Positions 42,563 to 48,332 of a DNA stretch of 50,740 bases are shown one piece after another. The notes beneath the pieces are model-generated. The model worked only from the letters and a program-made list of their open reading frames with translations, was not told where the DNA came from and did no database searches. The position numbers were made by a program, and so were the translations under genes. The number at the start of each line of letters is the position of its first letter. Within the stretch, counting starts at the first letter, position 1. This stretch comes from Acidobacteriota bacterium (GTDB lineage: Bacteria > Acidobacteriota > Blastocatellia > Chloracidobacteriales > Chloracidobacteriaceae): positions 1 to 50,740 of the forward strand of contig JACQXX010000113.1 in NCBI GenBank assembly GCA_016208495.1. Reading direction: 5' to 3'.

Positions 42563-43165
42563 ATGAACTGCTCTGACGCCCGCGAATATCTGAGCCTGAT
42601 TGAACTTGACGGAGACCGTGCCAGCGCATCGCTCTCTACGCGGGTGATTGCCGAAGCCCAGGTTCATCTGCGCGCCTGTCCAGAGTGCCAGTCCTGGCAG
42701 GCAAAAAACCAGCGGCTAGCAGCAGCTTTGCGGCAAATTCCACCAGAGCCTCCACCGGCAACACTCACTATAGATGTGATGGATCAAATCAGATTGCTGG
42801 CCGAGAAAACACCGGTTCGGGAAGCAATTCCGCAAATACAACGACCGAAAACCTTTGGGAAGTGGTGGATCAAACCTGGATTTCTGGCCCAGGGGCTGGC
42901 CGCCGCCGCCACGATTCTGTTTGTGTTTACGCCAGCCGGAACCGTCTTTTTCACTGGGCTGAGTCAGTTGATACAGGGCCCTGGACCAGCCCAGGTGGCC
43001 GGGAACCAGCCGTCTCTCTCTGATGGAATTAGCGAGACGTTTGCCAACATTGCCGGCCAGCTTCATTTCTCAGACTCATTGATAATTCTGGCCATTGTGG
43101 CGGTGGCCGTTCTGGGCAACAGCCTGTTGATCGCACTCAAGAAAAGAAAGTCGAACCGATTATGA
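42563..43165 (+). CDS. anti-sigma factor with zinc-finger (HC2) domain and membrane segments
   Basis: About 200 aa. The N-terminus has a Cys in MNCSDAREYLS and then HLRACPEC, the H-x3-C-x2-C of zf-HC2 anti-sigma domains (about residues 2-45), which hold ECF sigma factors. Two hydrophobic segments (LAQGLAAAATILFVFTPAG and IILAIVAVAVLGNSLLIAL) place it in the membrane. I prefer the ATG at 42563; GTG at 42527 would add 12 residues that do not fit. It overlaps the next gene by 4 bases (ATGA). Confidence 0.88.
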   Translation: MNCSDAREYLSLIELDGDRASASLSTRVIAEAQVHLRACPECQSWQAKNQRLAAALRQIPPEPPPATLTIDVMDQIRLLAEKTPVREAIPQIQRPKTFGKWWIKPGFLAQGLAAAATILFVFTPAGTVFFTGLSQLIQGPGPAQVAGNQPSLSDGISETFANIAGQLHFSDSLIILAIVAVAVLGNSLLIALKKRKSNRL

Positions 43166-43707
43166 CTGGGCCTCAATTATTTCTGCTTTCAGGACTTATT
43201 ATCTTTACCGGATGTGGACTCACTGCCGGTGTGCTGCTGGCGCGGATGTATCTTCGTCAGAGCATTGAACAACTCGATAAAACTGCCATCAATCGCTCAG
43301 GGATGTATCAATTTTTTGTCGGTCTGTTTAATTTTATTCTGCTGATGACCCTGGCCATCGTTGTGGCTCAGATTCCGGCCTTGCGGATTCTGGCGCTGTT
43401 GATCTTCCTGGCCATGACGTGGCTGACCTTCCTTGGACTGACTGCCCGGATGCGCCTGATCGGCCTGGACGTGATGCTGCTGCACAAAACCCCACGTGCG
43501 TCTGAAATCATCCAGGTGCTGGTTGGCGGTGCAATTGTGACACTGGTTGCGGCAACTCCACTTTTGGGAATATGCTTTGCTTGTTTCATTCTTATTCAAA
43601 GTCTGGGGACGGGTCTTCTCTGGCTGGTCACCCGTCGCAAACAGCAACTGGTTGAAACTGATCTCACGGCTCCGATTCGCCCGCCGGAAACGAAAATCTC
43701 GGGCTGA
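43162..43707 (+). CDS. membrane protein of the sigma/anti-sigma cassette, unknown function
   Basis: 181 aa with four or five hydrophobic segments (LFLLSGLIIFTGCGLTAGVLL, FFVGLFNFILLMTLAIVV, ILALLIFLAMTWLTFLGL, VLVGGAIVTLVAATPLLG, CFILIQSLGTGLLWL). No known motif. The start overlaps the anti-sigma stop (ATGA), so the two are translated together. It may sense a signal for the anti-sigma factor, which is inference from position only. Confidence 0.8.
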   Translation: MTGPQLFLLSGLIIFTGCGLTAGVLLARMYLRQSIEQLDKTAINRSGMYQFFVGLFNFILLMTLAIVVAQIPALRILALLIFLAMTWLTFLGLTARMRLIGLDVMLLHKTPRASEIIQVLVGGAIVTLVAATPLLGICFACFILIQSLGTGLLWLVTRRKQQLVETDLTAPIRPPETKISG

Positions 43708-43807
43708 AGACTTCGGGCTTGGGGCGGAAGAACTGGTTTTATTTCATCCCTCATCTTTCATCCCTCATCCCTTGGATTGCCCCAAGCCCGAGGATTTTTC
43801 AGCCCCG
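43705..43807 (+). repeat. GGGCTGAA-type dispersed element with CATCCCT heptamers, second copy
   Basis: GGGCTGAAGACTTCGGGCTT, then ACTGGTTTTATTT, four 7-bp units (43745-43772), GATTGCCCCAAGCCCG, and ends TTTTTCAGCCCC. It nearly repeats 6290-6360. The left end overlaps the stop region of the membrane protein gene. Confidence 0.75.
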
Positions 43808-43823
43808 TCAAAAAGGAGGATTT

Positions 43824-43997
43824 ATGCGCAAACCACCATCACCCAAACCGCCGTCCACACCGCCTCCGAACCCGCCAATTTTGGGGGACACACAGCTTCC
43901 GCGACCAGTTCGCGAAGTCCTCAAAAAGACGACCACACTTCCCCAAGACAAGGCTGAGCCACTCCTGGAGCAACTCAAGAAAATCATCGTGAGGTAA
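43824..43997 (+). CDS. small proline-rich protein, 57 aa
   Basis: AAGGAGGA stands 3 bases before the ATG at 43824, an excellent ribosome site. The product starts MRKPPSPKPPSTPPPNPP, then has a short helical part (VREVLKKTTTLPQDKAEPLLEQLKKIIV). No family is recognised. The proline-rich head may bind a partner; the tail resembles small helical adaptor proteins. It follows the sigma cassette and is followed 24 bases later by another unknown gene, so a common transcript is likely. Confidence 0.7.
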   Translation: MRKPPSPKPPSTPPPNPPILGDTQLPRPVREVLKKTTTLPQDKAEPLLEQLKKIIVR

Positions 43998-44021
43998 TCA
44001 ATACCGTGAACGAGGCGCACC

Positions 44022-44579
44022 ATGATTGAGTTCCTGACCCGTCGGAATGAGTTGAATTCAGTCATCGAAGGCAACGCCCGGCTGTGTTTTCTTTTACCAG
44101 TATTTAATACCCAAAAGGTGATGGCCGCCATTGAGTTCTGCCGTAAGCAAAGCGATGGGACCATCACCTTTTCGGACTATTATTTCCTTCATTTCTCAGG
44201 AGTTGCCAGTATCACGATTGGCACACTACAATCACAGTATTTCCCAAACGAACTCAAGGATGTTGCAACTCCGTCAATCCAATTGATGGAATTACTCCTC
44301 AGACAATTTCGGGACCAAATGATTTTTGAGTGGTATTGTTTTTATGCCAGAGATGAAGTCCTGGTTGAAAAGTTTACCCCTCGGCTTCATTTCCAGTTTG
44401 ACTTCGCATCACCTGATGCTGGCGAGATGGCTGGCTTTTTAACGGATGTGTATCTGACTGGCTGGCAGGTTTGGATCAATTATTCGGAGCTAATGATTGA
44501 AAACCATCTCCGGCAATCGCTGACGATTGAACAATTTACGGAATCCGCACGCCGTTTTCTGGAGGGTACGGAAAGATGA
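44022..44579 (+). CDS. hypothetical protein, 185 aa
   Basis: No family is recognised. The protein is soluble, mixed alpha/beta, rich in aromatic residues (FSDYYFLHFSG, MIFEWYCFYARDE) and has no signal peptide. GAGG precedes the ATG at 44022, so the start is well supported. It follows the proline-rich small gene closely on the same strand. Codon use resembles its neighbours. The downstream region up to 44723 has hairpins but no clear gene. Confidence 0.75.
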   Translation: MIEFLTRRNELNSVIEGNARLCFLLPVFNTQKVMAAIEFCRKQSDGTITFSDYYFLHFSGVASITIGTLQSQYFPNELKDVATPSIQLMELLLRQFRDQMIFEWYCFYARDEVLVEKFTPRLHFQFDFASPDAGEMAGFLTDVYLTGWQVWINYSELMIENHLRQSLTIEQFTESARRFLEGTER

Positions 44580-44694
44580 AGTGGTTCAATATTGACCTGA
44601 CCAACCCCAATCTTGATCAGAGAGACGTTCATAGTTCGAAAATGCAAAGCCACGGATTCAGACGTGAGCCCGAACCCGTGGCGAAAATACCAAA

Positions 44695-44712
44695 GCTGCG
44701 ACAAGTCGCAGC
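44695..44712. terminator. short perfect hairpin between convergent genes (possible terminator)
   Basis: GCTGCGAC pairs with GTCGCAGC around AA. A second inverted pair (GCCACGG at 44649-44655 and CCGTGGC at 44676-44682) lies upstream. On the minus strand the hairpin is followed by TTTGGTATTTT. The T-run is weak, so terminator function is only possible. Confidence 0.4.
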
Positions 44713-44723
44713 ACTCCAAATTT

Positions 44724-45134
44724 TCAGGCGATGCGGAAATACTCTTTCACACAGGCCACGATTTGTGTTTCCGTCAGTTCATCCGCCGGTTCAACATCCC
44801 GCACGTGTTCAAACAGTTCTTTATTTCGGGCCAGATGTTTATTGAATTCGAGTTTGGCTTCTCCGGGTCCACAAATGTAAATCGCATCGGTTGGCGGCAG
44901 CAGGGACTCCACTTCGGAGTAAAATTTCTCACAGTGCTGCGTAAATTTCCGAGCGACCCGGCCTTCAGAAACAATTTCCTGTGGTCCATATGGCGAAGCT
45001 GACCGCGAACCACCCGCCGTTCGAACGTGCTTTTCGACGTCCGATTCCACGACGGTTACCTGTTCGCGGCTGCCTTCAAAGCTCACAATGACCGCTTTTC
45101 GGTGGTCAATCCAGATTCCTACTTTGTGTTTCAT
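44724..45134 (-). CDS. conserved small protein resembling the eRF1-like/host-attachment fold
   Basis: 136 aa. The start MKHKVGIWIDHRKAVIVSF has the 'x-x-x-x-WIDhxxAxxv' strand typical of small bacterial eRF1-like (baeRF) or host-attachment family proteins. Later TDAIYICGPGEAKLEFNKHL fits the second strand-helix unit of that fold, and VACVKEYFRIA ends the chain. I am only moderately sure of this. If right, it would act with ribosomes or RNA in the cytoplasm. The ATG at 45134 has AAAGGGGG just upstream. A heptamer-headed element begins 5 bases upstream of the ATG. Confidence 0.6.
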   Translation of the reverse strand: MKHKVGIWIDHRKAVIVSFEGSREQVTVVESDVEKHVRTAGGSRSASPYGPQEIVSEGRVARKFTQHCEKFYSEVESLLPPTDAIYICGPGEAKLEFNKHLARNKELFEHVRDVEPADELTETQIVACVKEYFRIA

Positions 45135-45138
45135 AGGA

Positions 45139-45325
45139 ATACCCCCTTTCGTTGATAGTCAGTAGTCAGTAGTCAGTAGTCAGTAGTCAAGCGTTGGGAT
45201 TTTGATCTATTTGCCAGGCGTATGTAGTTCTATTTGTCCTGGTTACGAACTGTTTTTTCTCATGAATGAACTCATTGAAGTATCAGAAGGTTTGACTACT
45301 GACTACTGACTACTGACTACTGACT
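45139..45325. repeat. pair of heptamer-headed arrays in inverted orientation
   Basis: Left: ATACCCCC, then four AGTCAGT units (45157-45184) and a partial. Right: four GACTACT units (45294-45321) and a partial, the exact complement. About 105 bases of AT-rich sequence lie between. The left head is 5 bases from one start codon, and the right head touches the hemN stop codon. The arrays could pair into a long stem. Confidence 0.85.
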
Positions 45326-46738
45326 TCATAAAGTCTTCGAAAACCGTTGTTCAACCGGTTTCTTCAAGTAGGCGTCAAAGATCATTGCAATATTCCGGAT
45401 CAGAATTCGCCCAAGCGGTGTCGCTTCGATTCGATCAGATGACACTGTAACCAGTTGATCTTGTTCGAGTTCGGTCAATGTTTCGAGTTCAGAAGCAAAA
45501 TAACGATCAAAGCTAATCCCAAACTCTTGTTCAATTTCCGACTTCACCAGCAACGTGTGGCACAAAATGCGGCTGATGACGGCCCGGCGGAGTTTATCGT
45601 CATCAGTCAACTGGCATCCGCGCATCAATGGCCAGGCTGCGGTGTGTGCGGTTTCATAGTAATTTGGCAACGTGTGCCAGTGTTGAGCGTAGGTGTCTTC
45701 CAGACCACTGATTGAACTCATTCCAAAACCAAACAAATCACAATTTGCCTTCGTCGTGTAGCCCTGGAAATTTCGATGGAGCGTCCGGTCATCCTGGGCA
45801 CGGCATAATTCGTCCTTTTCCAGCGCAAAGTGATCCATCCCGACATAGCGATAGCCGGCTCCGGTCAATTTAGCGATGGCCTGAGTAAAAATCTCAAATT
45901 TGACTTCGCTCGGCGGCAGGTGCTTTTCCAGAATTTTTTGCTGGCGCTTCATCCAGGGCACGTGGGCATAACTGAAGAGCGCAATTCGATCTGGTTGAAT
46001 TTCAATGACTTGATCAACCGTCGCCAGGAAGCTTTCAAGCGTCTGGTGCGGCAAGCCATAAATTAAATCAATGTTGATGCTGTCAAACCCAAGGTCACGG
46101 CAGGTGTCGTTCAACTGCTTGACCATGGCATAAGATTGAATCCGATGGACTGTTTTCTGGACCTCGGGGCTAAAATCCTGCACGCCCAAACTGACTCGAT
46201 TAAAGCCTAATTCACGGAGCGTCCGGCAATGTTCAGGTGATGTCACCCGTGGGTCAATTTCGATGCTGATTTCTGCCGTCGGTGAAATCCGGTACTGGCT
46301 GGAAATCGCGCCGTAAAGGTCAGCCAACTGATTCGGGGTCAGAAATGTTGGCGTCCCGCCGCCGAAGTGAATCTGCTCAACCTGACGCCCGGCATCCAGA
46401 TGCTCGCTCACCCAGCCCACTTCGCGCTTGATTTGTGCCAGATAGGGTTCGACGACGGCATGATTTTTGGTGATGACCGTCGTGCAGGCACAGTACAAAC
46501 ACAACGACTCACAAAACGGAAGGTGAAAATAGAGCGACACCGGGCGCGGCTGTTCACCCTGATTGGTTCGCGCAATGGAGTGCTCAAAATCTTCCACCCT
46601 GAAGTCAGTGGACCATTCCGGAATGGTCGGGTAGCTCGTGTACCGTGGTCCTGGTCGGTTGTATTTTTGGATCAGGTGAAACGGTACGTTCATCGTCGCC
46701 CCACCGAACGTCAGTTGTGCAAGCTGTGCAGTAGACAT
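45326..46738 (-). CDS. hemN: oxygen-independent coproporphyrinogen III oxidase (radical SAM)
   Basis: 470 aa. The 4Fe-4S radical SAM motif CESLCLYC (C-x3-C-x2-C) is followed by ACTTVI, as in HemN. Also RPGPRYTSYPT near the start, GGGTPTFL, and the C-terminal HemN domain (FGISFDRYFASELETLTELEQDQLV). It converts coproporphyrinogen III to protoporphyrinogen IX without oxygen in haem synthesis. GAGGAAAA precedes the ATG at 46738; an internal ATG at 46693 is the alternative. Anaerobic haem synthesis fits with a haem-containing nitric oxide reductase nearby, though they are not in one operon. Confidence 0.95.
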   Translation of the reverse strand: MSTAQLAQLTFGGATMNVPFHLIQKYNRPGPRYTSYPTIPEWSTDFRVEDFEHSIARTNQGEQPRPVSLYFHLPFCESLCLYCACTTVITKNHAVVEPYLAQIKREVGWVSEHLDAGRQVEQIHFGGGTPTFLTPNQLADLYGAISSQYRISPTAEISIEIDPRVTSPEHCRTLRELGFNRVSLGVQDFSPEVQKTVHRIQSYAMVKQLNDTCRDLGFDSINIDLIYGLPHQTLESFLATVDQVIEIQPDRIALFSYAHVPWMKRQQKILEKHLPPSEVKFEIFTQAIAKLTGAGYRYVGMDHFALEKDELCRAQDDRTLHRNFQGYTTKANCDLFGFGMSSISGLEDTYAQHWHTLPNYYETAHTAAWPLMRGCQLTDDDKLRRAVISRILCHTLLVKSEIEQEFGISFDRYFASELETLTELEQDQLVTVSSDRIEATPLGRILIRNIAMIFDAYLKKPVEQRFSKTL

Positions 46739-46764
46739 TGGTAAATTTTCCTCACCGGAAGAAT

Positions 46765-46870
46765 GAATTACGAATGATGAATTATGAATTATGAATTATG
46801 AATAGGATAAATCATTAAAAATCAATTAAATAGCCTCTCCATAACCCAACTTTCAGATTCAATAAGAATT
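46765..46870 (+). repeat. heptamer-headed element, GAATTAT copy
   Basis: Five 7-bp units (GAATTAC, GAATGAT, three GAATTAT; 46765-46799), then ATAGGATAAATCATTAAAAATCAATTAAATAG...CATAACCCAAC, which aligns by eye with the tail at 7332-7390. No intact right end was found. Confidence 0.6.
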
Positions 46871-46974
46871 TGTTTTCATGCTGGCTCGTGCAATTCCTGT
46901 ACCACCACAGAACAAACTGGCGGTAGAGTTCAGGGAAAAAAGCTCTCATCAATCTTGAGGAAGTAAGACTTTCT

Positions 46975-47065
46975 GAAAATCCGGGCTTGCATTCGCCACA
47001 GATTGAAAGATTATTCATAATGTATTCTCTGAACCCCGACCCCTGAACCCTGAACCCTGAACCCT
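46975..47065 (-). repeat. heptamer-headed element remnant (GGGTTCA) before the SRPBCC gene
   Basis: On the plus strand GAACCCT units end 6 bases before the ATG at 47072. On the minus strand the sequence after the array (GAGAATACATTATGAATAATC) weakly matches the tail at 34358. With the previous element this fills most of the gap 46739-47071, where no gene is seen. Confidence 0.5.
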
Positions 47066-47071
47066 ACGACT

Positions 47072-47581
47072 ATGAACATTTTAAACATCCACGAGCGCCG
47101 ACTTGAGGCGACCTGCAGTCAGGTCGGAGCATTGATTGACACGCTGGCTTCACCTGGTGATCGGCTTTGGCCTAAACGGCTCTGGCCACCAATGAAATTT
47201 GATCGTCCACTTGGTGTTGGCGCCAATGGCGGGCATGGTCCAATTCGGTACTATGTCGAGGAGTACACCCCAGGGAGTTCAATCAAATTTCGGTTCACTG
47301 GTCCGAAGGGCTTGAATGGATTCCATATCCTTGAAGTCATTCAGGGTCTGGAAAATACCGTCATTTTGCGGCATACCATTGATATGACAACCCACGGCAC
47401 AGCAATCATTCTCTGGCCGTTGGTGTTTCGCCATCTTCACGACGCATTAGTGGAAGATGGCTTTACCGTTGCGGAACAATCACTTGGACTCCCGTTGAAT
47501 GTGCAACCCTGGTCGCTGTGGGTAAAGATTTTGCGATGGTTTCTGACGGGCGGGAACCCCCAGCCGCAACGGTTTTCTTGA
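47072..47581 (+). CDS. SRPBCC/START-like superfamily protein
   Basis: 169 aa. The layout (FDRPLGVGANGGHGPIRYYVEEYTPGSSIKFRFTGPKGLNGFHILEVI, then TVILRHTIDM...ILWPLVFRHLHDALVEDGFTVAE) suits the helix-grip fold of SRPBCC proteins, which bind lipids or other hydrophobic ligands. No signal peptide. The ligand is unknown. The start is the ATG at 47072; there is no ribosome site, since a GAACCCT array ends 6 bases before it. Confidence 0.8.
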   Translation: MNILNIHERRLEATCSQVGALIDTLASPGDRLWPKRLWPPMKFDRPLGVGANGGHGPIRYYVEEYTPGSSIKFRFTGPKGLNGFHILEVIQGLENTVILRHTIDMTTHGTAIILWPLVFRHLHDALVEDGFTVAEQSLGLPLNVQPWSLWVKILRWFLTGGNPQPQRFS

Positions 47582-47625
47582 ATGGGGAAAAGTTGGATTT
47601 CGCCCGGCAGGGCGCCGGACAGTAG

Positions 47626-47660
47626 CCGGTGGGCAGCCTGCTTTGAGGCGCACCCACCGG
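47626..47660 (+). repeat. CCGGTGGG hairpin repeat
   Basis: CCGGTGGG (47626-47633) pairs with CCCACCGG (47653-47660). The spacer contains CTTTGAGGCG, like the hairpin at 30320-30356. Two CGCCCGG(C/T)AGGGCGC segments flank it. The gap 47582-47790 holds nothing else recognised. Confidence 0.7.
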
Positions 47661-47790
47661 AACACGGACCGTGAAGTGTTCGCGCCCGGTAGGGCGCTGC
47701 AAAAGAAGTCCGGTCATCAAAGAATGAGTGTCGCCAAACTTGAAGTTGATCCAGCGCCCATCCGGGCGAAACCTCTACTTGAGAGGCTTT

Positions 47791-48252
47791 ATGAATCACA
47801 AATCCACTCTGGTAATTCTTCTCATCTTGCTTTTGACAGGTTGCACAACTGAACCACCGATTGAACTGGTTCCGCTTAAAGACGGCCCTCCAATGCCGAA
47901 GGCGCATGAAGGAATTGAAGCCCGCCAGTGGTTAACACAGCATTCAACGAATTCTCAAATGATTTTAAACCGGTTTCGAACCGTCGAAGAGGCTCATAAA
48001 TTTGTTGATCGGCTATATCAAGCTGGAGCCGATGGAGTTGTCATTCCCTACCAGTACATCAACCAACTGAAAGAAGCATCAGACAAAAACTCTCTGGAAA
48101 CGGCTGAAATGGCGGTTGTTTTGCCTCTTGACAAAACAACCGCCAACACAGTGTATCAGGCTTGTTTGACCGAAGAACCCAGAGCTGAAATTGCTCCCTT
48201 GATTCCCTGCGAAGGCCGATCAGTTGTGGTGATCATTTGGGAGAAAAAGTAA
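47791..48252 (+). CDS. hypothetical lipoprotein, 153 aa
   Basis: Starts MNHKSTLVILLILLLTGC, a lipoprotein signal with lipobox LTGC (Cys18). GAGAGGC precedes the ATG at 47791; the longer frame from 47728 is less likely. The mature protein is alpha/beta (SQMILNRFRTVEEAHKFVDRLYQAGADGVVIPYQY...AEMAVVLPLDKTTANTVYQAC) and has no recognised family. It has two Cys residues besides the lipid one. It is likely anchored in the periplasmic face of a membrane. Confidence 0.75.
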   Translation: MNHKSTLVILLILLLTGCTTEPPIELVPLKDGPPMPKAHEGIEARQWLTQHSTNSQMILNRFRTVEEAHKFVDRLYQAGADGVVIPYQYINQLKEASDKNSLETAEMAVVLPLDKTTANTVYQACLTEEPRAEIAPLIPCEGRSVVVIIWEKK

Positions 48253-48271
48253 TGATCCTGGTGACCAATCC

Positions 48272-48295
48272 CCGCCTGAAGGCGGATCTCTGAAC
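48272..48295 (+). repeat. partial copy of the 81-bp palindromic element
   Basis: CCGCCT-GA-AGGCGG, then ATCTCTGAAC repeats the right hairpin and end of the element at 40094-40174 with small changes. Confidence 0.6.
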
Positions 48296-48332
48296 TTCTT
48301 CAGCCCCAAGCCCTCAGCCCCAAATCCTCAGT
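48296..48332 (-). repeat. GGGCTGAA-type repeat at the 3' end of the NO reductase gene
   Basis: On the minus strand it reads GGGGCTGAGGGCTTGGGGCTGAAG, as in the elements at 6187 and 13024. The TGA stop of the reductase gene lies at its edge. Confidence 0.6.

Noticed and set aside
44576-44845. 89-aa plus-strand ORF whose ATG overlaps the stop at 44579
   Set aside because: The overlap and a GGAGGG upstream look promising, but the frame crosses two hairpins and runs deep into the convergent gene, and its sequence is low in coding character.
46815-47018. 67-aa minus-strand ORF starting MNNLSICGECKPG
   Set aside because: It has no ribosome site, no recognisable motif and lies over repeat-element remnants.
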